From Symploca sp. SIO2C1 (GTDB lineage: Bacteria > Cyanobacteriota > Cyanobacteriia > Cyanobacteriales > Coleofasciculaceae): DNA of 49,683 nucleotides. Below the pieces are notes generated by a model that saw only the letters and a program-made list of their open reading frames with translations, was not told the DNA's origin and made no database searches. Both the position numbers and the translations under genes were made by a program. Positions 1-8,427 of this stretch are shown one piece after another (the first letter of the stretch is position 1; each line of letters begins with the position of its first letter). Location: assembly GCA_010692635.1 (NCBI GenBank), contig JAAHGL010000012.1, forward strand, positions 1 through 49,683. Reading direction: 5' to 3'.

Positions 1-1
1 A

Positions 2-199
2 CTATTGCCCAAGTATGAAGTGGCAGGAGATATTGTTGGAGCAGGTATAGATGAGTGGGTCTTGGTAAGTCTTGGCAGTGCTGCTCGTCAGGTAGGTGAA
101 ACTAATAAGCGCCCTCTTGATGCAATGGTAGTGGGAATTATTGACACTGTCAGTGTAGGTAATCATCTACTCTACAGCAAGAAAGATCAAGAGCGTTAG
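2..199 (+). CDS. ccmL: Carboxysome vertex protein CcmL, C-terminal part
   Basis: This is the C-terminal 65 residues of a CcmL/EutN-family protein, the pentamer that closes the vertices of the carboxysome shell. The gene begins before the window, so the apparent TTG start is not real: the reading frame is open to the window edge and the residues LLPKYEVAGD continue the family's usual sequence. Visible family hallmarks are VGAGIDEWVLVSLGSAAR and DAMVVGIIDTV. The stop lies 84 bp before ccmM, and the order ccmL-ccmM-ccmN is the usual one in beta-cyanobacteria, so ccmK genes are expected upstream. The gap to ccmM holds short CCTAATA-type tandem repeats. Confidence 0.93.
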   Translation, partial: LLPKYEVAGDIVGAGIDEWVLVSLGSAARQVGETNKRPLDAMVVGIIDTVSVGNHLLYSKKDQER

Positions 200-283
200 T
201 AGGCAAGGCAACAGGCAACAAACCTAAAAAATACCACCTAATACCTAATACCTAAGCCTATTCAGATAGGAGTTAATACATTT

Positions 284-1972
284 ATGGCAGTCCAAAGCTA
301 CGCGGCCCCCCCGACACCTTGGTCAACAAGTTTAGCAGAACCCCAAATTCATGAAACTGCCTATGTGCATTCTTTTTCTAACATTATTGGGGATGTCAGG
401 ATTAGTGAGAATGTCTTGATTGCCCCTGGTACTTCAATTCGAGCTGATGAAGGGGGACCGTTTTACATTGGTGCTGGCACTAACATTCAAGATGGTGTGG
501 TCATTCACAGTCTCGAAGAAGGTAGAGTAGTTGGAGATGACCAAGAAAATTACTCTGTCTGGATTGGAAGTAATGCTTCCATGACTCACATGAACCTGAT
601 TCATGGTCCGGCTTATATTGGGGACGATTGCTTTATTGGTTTTCGCTCCACAGTATTTAATGCCCGGATTGGTAAAGGCTGTATTGTGATGATGCACGCC
701 CTAGTTCAGGACGTAGAAATTCCTCCTGGTAAATACGTACCTTCAGGAGCAGTAATTACCACCCAGCAACAAGCTGACAGACTACCAGATGTTGAAGAGC
801 AAGATATGCAGTTTGCTCATCATGTGGCAGCAGCTAATGAGGCATTGCGCTCTGGTTATCGATGCTTTGAGAATGATGCTTGTATAACTCCTATCAAAAA
901 TCAAATTGCCCATAAGTCTGACGTTAATGGCAACGGTGACAGTAGTCCTCACAATTCTGAAAAATCATATAGTTCTATGTCTTCCAGTACACAATTGAGT
1001 TCAGATATTCAAACACAGGTTAGTCAACTATTAGCCCAAGGTTACCGCATTGGAGCTGAATATGCTGATGAGCGCCGCTTCCGCACTAGTTCCTGGAAGA
1101 GTGCTACCTCAATTCACTCCGACCGAAAATCGGAAGTAATAGCTGCTTTGTCTGATTGTATGGCAGAACATGAGGGCGAATATGTGCGGCTAATTGGGAT
1201 TGATCCTAAAGCCAAACGACGGGTTCTCGAAGAAATTATCCAAAGACCAGGTGATAAGGTATCAGCAACTACTAGTAGATCAGGAGCCTCTCGCTCTAGC
1301 TACAGTAGTTCCTCATCTTCGAGCTACAGCTCTGCTAAACCTTCCAGTACAGGCTTGAATACGGAAGTTGCCCAAAAGGTGCATCAACTGTTAAGTCAAG
1401 GTTACAACATTGGAGCTGAGTATGCTGATGAGCGCCGTTTCCGCACCAGTTCTTGGAAAAGTGCTTCCTCAATTCACTCCGAACGGGAATCGGAAGTAAT
1501 AGCTGCTTTATCTGATTGTATGGCAGAGCATGAGGGAGAGTATGTACGGCTAATTGGGATTGATCCTAAAGCCAAGCGGCGGATTCTCGAAGAAATTATC
1601 CAAAGACCGGGTGATAAGCCTCAACCTGCCTCCAACAATGGTGCGAATAGTAGCAGCTACAAGAGAGCCGAACCCTCAAATATTACCAGGGAACAATACT
1701 CCGACATATCTTTAAGCAAGGAAACTGTTGAACAAGTACGTCAGTTATTGTCTCAAGGCTACAAAATTGGCACAGAACATGCAGATAAGCGTCGCTTCCG
1801 TACTAGCTCTTGGCAAAGTTGTTCCCCAATCGCATCCAATCGTGAATCGGAAGTTATTGAAAGCTTAGAAGATTGCATCGCTAGCCATAGTGATGAGTAT
1901 GTACGCCTAATTGGTATTGATACCAAAGAAAAGCGGCGTGTTCTGGAGACGATTATTCAAAAACCTAACTGA
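284..1972 (+). CDS. ccmM: Carboxysome assembly protein CcmM (gamma-CA domain plus three SSUL repeats)
   Basis: CcmM condenses Rubisco and links it to CcmN and the shell. Residues 1-200 form a left-handed beta-helix gamma-carbonic anhydrase domain with zinc ligands His75, His102 and His107 and the Cys194/Cys200 pair known from active CcmM. Residues about 240-325, 358-445 and 480-562 are three Rubisco-small-subunit-like (SSUL) repeats, each with the block RRFRTSSW and ending EYVRLIGID. The Ser-rich linkers are typical. Family knowledge predicts a short form made by internal initiation. An in-frame Met232 codon at 977, just before SSUL1, is a candidate, but I see no good ribosome binding site there. 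The first two SSUL repeats are far more alike than the third, which suggests a recent duplication. Confidence 0.98.
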   Translation: MAVQSYAAPPTPWSTSLAEPQIHETAYVHSFSNIIGDVRISENVLIAPGTSIRADEGGPFYIGAGTNIQDGVVIHSLEEGRVVGDDQENYSVWIGSNASMTHMNLIHGPAYIGDDCFIGFRSTVFNARIGKGCIVMMHALVQDVEIPPGKYVPSGAVITTQQQADRLPDVEEQDMQFAHHVAAANEALRSGYRCFENDACITPIKNQIAHKSDVNGNGDSSPHNSEKSYSSMSSSTQLSSDIQTQVSQLLAQGYRIGAEYADERRFRTSSWKSATSIHSDRKSEVIAALSDCMAEHEGEYVRLIGIDPKAKRRVLEEIIQRPGDKVSATTSRSGASRSSYSSSSSSSYSSAKPSSTGLNTEVAQKVHQLLSQGYNIGAEYADERRFRTSSWKSASSIHSERESEVIAALSDCMAEHEGEYVRLIGIDPKAKRRILEEIIQRPGDKPQPASNNGANSSSYKRAEPSNITREQYSDISLSKETVEQVRQLLSQGYKIGTEHADKRRFRTSSWQSCSPIASNRESEVIESLEDCIASHSDEYVRLIGIDTKEKRRVLETIIQKPN

Positions 1973-2024
1973 GCTAATAGCTATTAGCTGATAGCTGATA
2001 GCTATTAGCTGATAGCTAATTTCC
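1968..2024 (+). repeat. STRR-like AGCTGATAGCTATT repeats after ccmM
   Basis: The ccmM-ccmN gap starts with several copies of AGCTATT/AGCTGAT-type units. They form short palindromes (TAGCTATTAGCTGATA). The rest of the gap shows no promoter that I can support, so ccmM and ccmN are probably cotranscribed. Confidence 0.7.
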
Positions 2025-2082
2025 TTAGTTTCGTTCCAAAAATGGTGAGTAGATAAAAATTAAAGACTTTGTTCCAAGCAAT

Positions 2083-2802
2083 ATGCATTTGCCTACACTG
2101 TCGTTGACTAGCAATTCTCATATATATGTGGAAGGCAATGTAAGCATTAACGATAGTGCTGTGATTGCCCAGGGAGTAATTTTGCAAGCAGCTCCAGATA
2201 GTAAAATTATCATCGCTGCTGGTGTATCTATTGGTATGGGTTCAATCCTTCATGCTCAAGGAGGTAATCTGGAAGTCAAAGCCAATGCCAATCTAGGAGC
2301 AGGTGTTCTGGTAGTTGGCAAGGGTGAAATTGGCGAAAATGCTTGTGTTGGTTCAGTTACGACAATTTGGAACTCTTCTGTTGAACCCTGGCAAGTAGTG
2401 CCTGCCGCTTCTATTCTTGGAGATAAGGGACGTCAAATTGCTGGCATCTCGGATAGTGAGGTATCACCATCTACTAGTCACTATAGTACTAATGTGCCAG
2501 AACAAGTATCTCCTTCTACTAATACAACTGCTCAGGAATCTCTCAACGGTCAAATTACTTCCCCATCGGAAGTCACACCTACGGATATAACTGACGAAGA
2601 ATCTATAACTGATAGCAACAGCGCTAGTCAAGCAGATCAAGCTCAAGCAGAACCTTCTCAATCAGAAAGTAGTCCAGAATCAGAAAGTAGTCCAGAAACG
2701 TCGCCACAAGACGCATCACCTGCTACAGAAAATAGTAAACCTGTGTCAGGACAAGGTAGCTTGGATCAACTTCTCAAAACTCTGTTTCCCTACAATCAGT
2801 AA
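2083..2802 (+). CDS. ccmN: Carboxysome assembly protein CcmN
   Basis: CcmN bridges CcmM-Rubisco to the CcmK shell. Residues about 10-125 are hexapeptide repeats forming a beta-helix (SIGMGSILHAQG and GAGVLVVGKGEIGENACVG are typical turns). Residues about 126-220 are a Ser/Pro/Glu-rich flexible linker. The last 15 residues, GSLDQLLKTLFPYNQ, form the amphipathic encapsulation peptide that docks on CcmK. The length of 239 residues is slightly long for the family because of the acidic linker, which contains a direct repeat (SESSPESESSPE). It is the last gene of the ccm block. A MITE starts only 5 bp past its stop codon. Confidence 0.97.
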   Translation: MHLPTLSLTSNSHIYVEGNVSINDSAVIAQGVILQAAPDSKIIIAAGVSIGMGSILHAQGGNLEVKANANLGAGVLVVGKGEIGENACVGSVTTIWNSSVEPWQVVPAASILGDKGRQIAGISDSEVSPSTSHYSTNVPEQVSPSTNTTAQESLNGQITSPSEVTPTDITDEESITDSNSASQADQAQAEPSQSESSPESESSPETSPQDASPATENSKPVSGQGSLDQLLKTLFPYNQ

Positions 2803-2807
2803 CTGAA

Positions 2808-2913
2808 TATAGCGTTTCTCATTTAGATGAGGTACAAAGAGCCTGGGAATTGGGAATTGGGAATTGGGAATTGGGAATTGGATCTGTACCTCACGGATGC
2901 GAGAACTGCTATA
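2808..2913. mobile_element. MITE-like element, TATAGC..GAGGTACA family, copy 1
   Basis: The left end reads TATAGCGTTTCTC, then TGAGGTACA. The right end is the imperfect reverse complement (TGTACCTCA, then GAGAACTGCTATA). The centre is a GGGAATT heptamer array. A second copy in the opposite orientation is at 42832-42930. It carries no coding capacity and follows the ccmN stop directly, so its hairpin could shape the 3' end of the ccm transcript (inference). Confidence 0.75.
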
Positions 2914-3162
2914 TTTTGCTCCAAAGACAGTTAGGGACTTGCAAATAAAAAATATCCAATCCTTAGTTTTACTACTCACAGATAGCTTTGAGGACTTGGA
3001 GTAACTGCATTAAACTGTTGTCGTTAAGTAAATTCAACTCAGACATATATTGATAAGTCGGTGGATTTCCTTGTTGCATATAGATAAACTGATAATTCGC
3101 TCAGTTGGTAACTAGTCCCCAAACTGTTTTTTGATGTTCTAGGCTCGAGTAAGCGTAAGTTA

Positions 3163-3219
3163 TTCAACAATTGATAATGAACAATGGATAATGGATAATT
3201 ACCTCTCCTTGAAAGAAGA
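3163..3219. repeat. 57-bp dispersed repeat, copy 1
   Basis: The 57 bases from TTCAACAATTGATAATGAAC to CCTTGAAAGAAGA recur identically at 16261-16317. The body is made of AATGGATAATGGATAATT-type units. No open reading frame spans it. Confidence 0.85.
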
Positions 3220-3443
3220 GGATTGAACTTCAGGAAAATATTTTCTTTTTATTTTCTTCATATAAAAGTTCTAGGGATAATAGGGGGAGAAATTAGCCAT
3301 TGTACTGCCTCTTTAAAAAAGATGATGAACTTCTTTTAAGGAGATGTTGCTTGCTTGAAGCTTGAAGTGTAGTCATGCTTTGATGTTTACTGCGGGAAAG
3401 TGGGAGCAATAAGGTGATTTCCTCCGAAAGAATGTACCTATCG

Positions 3444-3579
3444 TAGTGCCGTGACAGGACTAAAACTGTAGGTTGGGTGGAACGAAGTGAAACCCAACGG
3501 AATATACGAGGAGTGTTGGGTTACGCTATCGCTCCACCCAACCTACTTATTCCACTATTTTAGCTGTGTCGCGGCACTA
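3444..3579. mobile_element. MITE-like inverted-repeat element with TAGTGCCG ends
   Basis: About 136 bp. The left end is TAGTGCCGTGACA and the right end is TGTCGCGGCACTA (12 of 13 complementary). The pairing continues through GTAGGTTGGGTGGA...AACCCAAC, so the whole element can fold into a hairpin. A related solo end is at 39753-39780. It lies 7 bp past the remaining end of the truncated aspartic-protease gene at 3586-3684. Confidence 0.75.
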
Positions 3580-3585
3580 GCCAAC

Positions 3586-3684
3586 TCAGTGAGTGATACT
3601 ATCTAGAGAAAAATCTGGTTGTGTAGCTAAACGAAAAGTTACTGGTACTATAGCTTTGCCGTTAATCAATCTTCCGTAGATCAT
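3586..3684 (-). pseudogene. Truncated clan AA aspartic-protease-like gene (first about 28 codons remain)
   Basis: The minus strand gives a protein starting MIYGRLINGKAIVPVTFRLA and continuing TQPDFSLD before it runs into SITH and a stop. This matches, from memory, the N-terminus of small cyanobacterial clan AA aspartic proteases, which would continue into the catalytic D-T/S-G. That motif and everything after it is missing. The ATG overlaps the TGA of the upstream gene (ATGA), so the pair was translationally coupled. Downstream lies a MITE (3444-3579), so an element-associated deletion probably removed the rest. The family identification is from recall. The truncation relative to that family is inference. 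Confidence 0.6.
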
Positions 3685-3962
3685 GGTACAGTACGCTCAA
3701 TCGCACCACCAAAGCTGACCGCAACGTCATAACCAATCCGCATGGTAAACAATCTGGCATTTGGTTTCTTTTGCTTGAACTTTAATGCTGTTTCCACACC
3801 AGTTTGATCTATTCCATATTCACCAGTTTCAGCATCAATCACAATCATTTTGCCAATATTATCCCCCCATTCAACTTGTTGGCGAATGCCATTTTCGTAC
3901 AGTTGTTTGGCTCTTTCAGCAACTTCTTCTGTACTCCAAAAAATAGCTTGCATGGTAATCAC
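3681..3962 (-). CDS. Conserved cyanobacterial hypothetical protein (partner of aspartic-protease-like gene)
   Basis: A 93-residue protein with an acidic, ordered sequence: MQAIFWSTEEVAERAKQLYE, then GKMIVIDAETGEYGID and RIGYDVAVSFGGAIERT. I recall similar small cyanobacterial proteins encoded directly before clan AA aspartic proteases, and the 4-base ATGA overlap with the truncated gene at 3586-3684 fits that. Two Met codons are possible starts (MITMQ). The second, giving MQAIFW, is as likely. Function is unknown. A role as antitoxin or cofactor of the lost partner is only a guess. The frame is intact although its partner is broken. Confidence 0.7.
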   Translation of the reverse strand: MITMQAIFWSTEEVAERAKQLYENGIRQQVEWGDNIGKMIVIDAETGEYGIDQTGVETALKFKQKKPNARLFTMRIGYDVAVSFGGAIERTVP

Positions 3963-4415
3963 ACCTACTTTTTGCTCTTTAGTTATTCTAACCGATACAT
4001 TCTAATTGCCCATGCATCTTCTACTGATAGAAAAACTCAATGCTCATCCTGAGTCTTAGAAGAACCCAACAGTACATCTTATTTAAACTAGTGAAAGTTT
4101 ATATATGAGCGCAGACTTTCCCCATGATAAAAAAATGATACCAAAAAATACAGCAATTAATTGGCATCAAAAAAATTATCACTCTCTTCTTGTGGAACGG
4201 GCATCTTGCCCGTACAATCCCAGTCCAACCCATGCGATCGCTTATTGGTCATTAATGAAAAGGATATGTTAGCTTAGCATTCTCGATTGGCTTCGGAATC
4301 CGCCCAGAGTTCAAACTCACCGGCTAATAGCTCAAGTCCACTCAAGTGGACTAAAATCCTTATCCATCCTGAGTTAGACGAAATTGAAAACCCTCATTCC
4401 CAATTATTCTAAATT

Positions 4416-4644
4416 ACGTCTAATGTGAATTACGATCCCCAAAACAGACAATATCAATTGCGGTAGGGGCGGGTTCACCAACCAATTAAGGAAATCAACA
4501 AACCCTACAGGTAAACCCGCCCCGGTTTGACGCATGATAATTGGTTTCGGTGACCGGGGCAGGTTTAGCAAAATTATCGTTGAGAATCCAAGTTTCGGGT
4601 GAACCCGCCCCTACAATATGTACAATTTAATTCACATTAGACGT
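4416..4644. mobile_element. MITE with 17-bp perfect terminal inverted repeats
   Basis: It begins ACGTCTAATGTGAATTA and ends with the exact reverse complement. AAATT flanks both sides directly, consistent with a 5-bp target duplication. Inside is a second perfect inverted pair, GTAGGGGCGGGTTCACC and its complement. No coding capacity is visible. Confidence 0.8.
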
Positions 4645-4855
4645 AAATTCTAAATTCCCAATTCCCAGATGCTGAAACTTCTGACTAAACTTTAGCGGAT
4701 TTGGTATAACAGTGAGCTGACGAGTATCGAACCAGCGAGTTAACCTGTTGCTCAATCAGATAATTGCGATCTGGTGGATTTGGGTGATTCTGAAGTGTCT
4801 AGCCATGCTTCAGTAGAATCAGCTTCTGGTGGGTTGGAATCGGTAGATGTTAAGT

Positions 4856-5006
4856 AGTAGGGTGGGCATTGTCAACAATCTCCAACAGCTGCGAAATGAT
4901 TGGAGAGCAATGCCCACCACAGCCTTCCCACCTAATTGGGATTGGTGGCAAAAATGGGTAATTTATCAGTAACATTGTTGAAGATATTGATTTTGCCCAC
5001 CCTACT
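4856..5006. mobile_element. Inverted-repeat element with AGTAGGGTGGGCA ends
   Basis: Thirteen-base perfect inverted ends (AGTAGGGTGGGCA and TGCCCACCCTACT) enclose about 125 bp, with a further internal GGGTGGGCATTG / CAATGCCCACC pair. It is non-coding. It may be a MITE or a long REP-like hairpin. Confidence 0.6.
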
Positions 5007-5486
5007 GGCTTTTTCGTAAACTTAGTAAATTAGTTTCTGACAGAGTTGGGTTCCGCTTCGCTTCACCCAACCTACAAAATGTGTGTTCCTAATGATCGCC
5101 ACCATTTGAGCCAAACATTGACGCCAACCTTTCTTAAAGAACTTCACCAACATTTTTATAAAAATCAAAATACATGATTTTTTTTGAAGACTTTGAGATA
5201 TTTTCATATATATGAAAATCATTTAAGCAAATATTATTATGGCGCATTATATAATCTACGTGAATACTCTTAGATTGCTATATTTTTAAGTATTATTGCT
5301 AGTTGCTTGTCCCTAAATATACTGATTTTAAATCATTGCCACCATTTAATTAAAACACCATCAGAAAATATATTAATTAGTTAAATTTTTAATGAAGAAC
5401 ATTTTGTCGGTTCCTAGTTTCCGGATTTGGATGCTAAGCTCAGAAAGATAAATAGTAAGAGCAAATATTTGCCAATCTCGTGAACA

Positions 5487-6041
5487 ATGGATATTCTAAT
5501 TTTTCTTTTAATTTTGATCGTAATTTTCCTGTTTTACATAGGTAATATTCGCAATCATCTCAATACTTTAGATAGTAGAGTAGCTCGTAATTTCTCCGGA
5601 GTCGATATAGTTCTTGAGGAACGGCATAATACAATTAAGAAGCTCAAGGGTCTTGCCAGTGGAGAGAAAAAAAATCTGCGAGAACAGTTTGAGCGCTTAG
5701 TTGAACTAATTGAACATTCTACAGCCAATAAAGGGAATCTCAAAGAATATTTTGATACTGAAAACCAAATTTCGCTAATTTGGAGCCAGACAATTGAGCT
5801 TCCAGACATTCAACAAGTCAAAGGATTCTCAAAGTTGAGTGATACGATTATCAATCTAGAACAGGAAATTGCGGCTGCGAGACGAACATACAACGGCAGT
5901 GTTGAGCGTTTGAACAATGGACTTGAAAGTTTTCCGAATGGATTAATTGCACAAATGCTCTTCAAAAAGTTCCAGTTTAAAGAATATTTTAAAGCGACTG
6001 AAGAAACTCGTAAAGATATAGATATGGAAAATTGGAGTTAA
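5487..6041 (+). CDS. lemA: LemA family protein
   Basis: A 184-residue protein with one N-terminal membrane segment (residues 2-18, Leu/Ile/Phe-rich) followed by a helical LemA domain. Family hallmarks are the R-N-H...LDSRV stretch, the block KLSDTIINLEQEIAAARRTYN, and SFPNGLIAQMLFKKFQFKEYF near the end. LemA proteins are membrane-anchored coiled-coil-like bundles of unclear biochemical role and are often encoded beside DUF3137 membrane proteins, as here. The next gene starts 78 bp downstream in the same direction. The family assignment is firm. A specific function cannot be given. Confidence 0.9.
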   Translation: MDILIFLLILIVIFLFYIGNIRNHLNTLDSRVARNFSGVDIVLEERHNTIKKLKGLASGEKKNLREQFERLVELIEHSTANKGNLKEYFDTENQISLIWSQTIELPDIQQVKGFSKLSDTIINLEQEIAAARRTYNGSVERLNNGLESFPNGLIAQMLFKKFQFKEYFKATEETRKDIDMENWS

Positions 6042-6119
6042 GCCAATCCTGATTTTGTCTATATAGTTAAAACACAATTTGTAAGGATGGTTAAGGGTAT
6101 AGTTTAATCAAGATAATTT

Positions 6120-7661
6120 ATGAATACGATTCAACGTCAATTGGAAGTATTGTACAGTGAACACAATTATCGAGAACGGTTACTCGATATTGAAAATAAG
6201 CGACGGCAATACTGTAATAAAAAGTTACGTTTTGATAGACTAAGCCTGATCATGGCAGTCACTTATTTTGTTTTAGTGTTCACTATAACTAATGGGCTAT
6301 GGTTCTTGCTTTCTAGGGAAAATACGCTGCTAGCAATTTCTATCATTATCATTGTTGGAGTGGTTATATTTAGTATTTTACGAGGCTGGAGAACGACTAG
6401 AAATTATATTAGTTCATTCTTACAAATTTGCCTTTCAGCTCTACTATTCTCTCGTAAGGCAGTGATCAACTGTATAGAAATACTATTCCCTAGTATTAAG
6501 AACAGAGAGTTTTTCCCAGCTTGGGAGTATGGCTTACGCCTGATTCTGGCAATAGTTTTAGTTATTGTAGGAGTAAATGTTACTCAAGGTACTAATTTCT
6601 TGCTCTTTCAGGGGAAAATCTTTGCAGCTATTCCGCTCATTATTATCAGTGGAGCAGGTATATATGGTATCTTGCAGAGCTCCAAGGTAATTGAGCGTGA
6701 CATCAGCTCGTGCTGGCAGATTTACAGTTTGGCTTTGGTAGAGTTCCGTTGTGAAGCAGTTACAAGTTTCACCAAAATTATATATCCCACTGCTAAGAAT
6801 ATACAATTCATTCTAGCTTCAGAGTTTGAATGTTGGCAGAAGGATTCTCTTGGCGTCAATAATTCGGGACTGTTCTACAATAATTTAGAACAGTATGGAG
6901 AACGCAATCAACTAACTTTTTCTATTGATGGTTTGACCTACAAAGTTGGAGAAGTTGAACTGATTTTTGAGATTAGTCCTGGCAACCAAGCAACAGAGTT
7001 TGATCGTTTTGTTTACTTTGCTCAGGACAATAGTCCAACTTTTGGTATTTTTCGAGGCAATTTCTACAATTTACCATTTTTGACAATTAATCAAACTAAG
7101 ACTTATCTTATCCCTCATCAAGCTGCTCCCATTCCACTGAAAAATTGCAGAAAAAGAGTAACAGATTGGACTGGAAAGGACAAGTATAAAGAAGTGAAGG
7201 TAAGCAAAGATTATCCCTGGTTAGAATGGTATGGGACAGCAAGTAAAAAAACTCCTGAGCGCTTTATAGAATCGGGATTTGAAGAGTACACCATGGAGAA
7301 TGTTGATCTCGAAGATCGGTTTCATACATTTGGTAATAATGAAAATGCGACACGTAAGCTACTCTCTTACCAATTGATGGAGCAGATTGTTAAAGCCGTT
7401 CCACTGCAAAAATCTACATCTGATGGCAATTTATTTTCCCTTGTCAAACAGAAAAAGACTTGGATGTGTAACTTTTGGTTTGCTATGCAGCAACAACGAC
7501 TATTGATCGCTCGACAGCAAGATAATTTGATGTTTTTTACCCAAACTGGCGAAGGTTCTGTAGAGCTTAAAAATGTTATCGACAATTTTGAGAAGCTTAC
7601 AAAAACATTACAGGTTATTCAACAACTAAATTTACTCCAAGCTAATGCTCAAAGATTATAA
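6120..7661 (+). CDS. DUF3137-like membrane protein
   Basis: A 513-residue protein. The N-terminal third has four hydrophobic segments in two pairs (about residues 42-65, 70-88, 140-163 and 168-185), followed by a soluble C-terminal part. The later sections SGLFYNNLEQYGERNQLTF and LEDRFHTFGNNENATRKLLS match, by pattern, the DUF3137 family (F-x-V-x-S-x-x-E..AR.LL-P..M). The neighbouring LemA gene is the classical partner of that family. Function is unknown. The duplicated membrane pair looks like an internal repeat. The next gene begins 13 bp after the stop, so the three genes probably form one operon. Confidence 0.75.
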   Translation: MNTIQRQLEVLYSEHNYRERLLDIENKRRQYCNKKLRFDRLSLIMAVTYFVLVFTITNGLWFLLSRENTLLAISIIIIVGVVIFSILRGWRTTRNYISSFLQICLSALLFSRKAVINCIEILFPSIKNREFFPAWEYGLRLILAIVLVIVGVNVTQGTNFLLFQGKIFAAIPLIIISGAGIYGILQSSKVIERDISSCWQIYSLALVEFRCEAVTSFTKIIYPTAKNIQFILASEFECWQKDSLGVNNSGLFYNNLEQYGERNQLTFSIDGLTYKVGEVELIFEISPGNQATEFDRFVYFAQDNSPTFGIFRGNFYNLPFLTINQTKTYLIPHQAAPIPLKNCRKRVTDWTGKDKYKEVKVSKDYPWLEWYGTASKKTPERFIESGFEEYTMENVDLEDRFHTFGNNENATRKLLSYQLMEQIVKAVPLQKSTSDGNLFSLVKQKKTWMCNFWFAMQQQRLLIARQQDNLMFFTQTGEGSVELKNVIDNFEKLTKTLQVIQQLNLLQANAQRL

Positions 7662-7674
7662 TTAATGTATTATT

Positions 7675-8415
7675 ATGGACTTTGATATAAAATCTCTAAA
7701 AGTTTTTGTTTCTCCCCAAGAACTGAATCATTCGATACTTCAAAAGCGTTTGGCTAGAGTGTCAGCAAGAAAACCTGGCTTCCGCATTGCGTTTATTCAC
7801 CCAGTCATTAGCTTTTTTTGGTTGTTCTGCATTTTTGCCTCCTTATCTACTGCGGTGTTATCTTTATCCTTGGTGGGGCATATGGCTACAGAAGTCATCT
7901 ATAAGTTGTTACCCCTATCCTTGGGAGGTACTGTGGTAATTCCCTTGGTATCTTCCATGTTCTCACTGTGGCAACGTCGGAAACGATATCTTACAGAATT
8001 GGCTTTGTGTCGGCGGGAGCCAATTACTGAGGTTGAAATCACCGAATATTTTGAAGGATATAAATCGAGTTTTCTCCTCCAGTATCAAGAGTATATAAAT
8101 ACTCTGAACAGCAAGTTTAATTTTCTACCAGAGGAGTTTGTAGAAACACAAACTCTGTTTTCTTCAGATGTTGTCAGAAGGCGAGAACCAGTTGCGGATA
8201 TTATCGAGCGACTCACACAAGTGAAGTCAAACTACTTGTCTCGATTAGAGTTCCTTGAGAGAGACTTCATCAAACAACTGAAGCAAGAACAAAAAGAACT
8301 CTTTATGGAATCGGCAGCTGAGTTTGATTTAGCCTTAGAACATTTAAGCAGGGAAATCGATATGGCAAATACATACCTCAAAGCAGCAAGGAAGTTAGAC
8401 TTGGGCAAAACTTAA
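7675..8415 (+). CDS. Hypothetical membrane protein of the lemA operon
   Basis: A 246-residue protein I do not recognise. Two hydrophobic segments are visible at about residues 45-67 and 77-98, joined by a short loop. The rest is charged and helical, and residues about 165-235 look like a coiled coil (many Leu/Glu/Lys heptads, for example FLERDFIKQLKQEQKELF). The preceding stop is only 13 bp away, which argues for translation in the same operon as lemA and the DUF3137 gene. Its stop faces the converging RNase D gene with 12 bp between them. Confidence 0.75.
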   Translation: MDFDIKSLKVFVSPQELNHSILQKRLARVSARKPGFRIAFIHPVISFFWLFCIFASLSTAVLSLSLVGHMATEVIYKLLPLSLGGTVVIPLVSSMFSLWQRRKRYLTELALCRREPITEVEITEYFEGYKSSFLLQYQEYINTLNSKFNFLPEEFVETQTLFSSDVVRRREPVADIIERLTQVKSNYLSRLEFLERDFIKQLKQEQKELFMESAAEFDLALEHLSREIDMANTYLKAARKLDLGKT

Positions 8416-8427
8416 GCCAAAAAATAG

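Larger units (their letters stand above)
2803..3585. other. Gene-free repeat region downstream of ccmN
   Basis: No credible coding region. It holds a 106-bp inverted-repeat element (2808-2913) with an internal GGGAATT heptamer array, a 57-bp dispersed repeat (3163-3219) and a second MITE (3444-3579). The rest (about 2914-3160 and 3220-3440) is AT-rich sequence in which I recognise nothing. Confidence 0.75.
3963..5486. other. 1.5-kb gene-free region rich in inverted repeats
   Basis: No convincing gene on either strand. It contains a MITE with perfect ends (4416-4644), a second inverted-repeat element (4856-5006), a TGTGGAACGGGCATCTTGCC-type dispersed motif near 4193, and a GTTGGGTTCC..CACCCAAC hairpin near 5046-5074. 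The last 400 bp are AT-rich and must contain the lemA promoter, but I could not fix its position. Confidence 0.7.

Noticed and set aside
5022-5222. 66-residue minus-strand frame
   Set aside because: Its C-terminal part is the translation of a GTTGGGTTCC..CACCCAAC repeat hairpin, and the rest is AT-rich without family resemblance.
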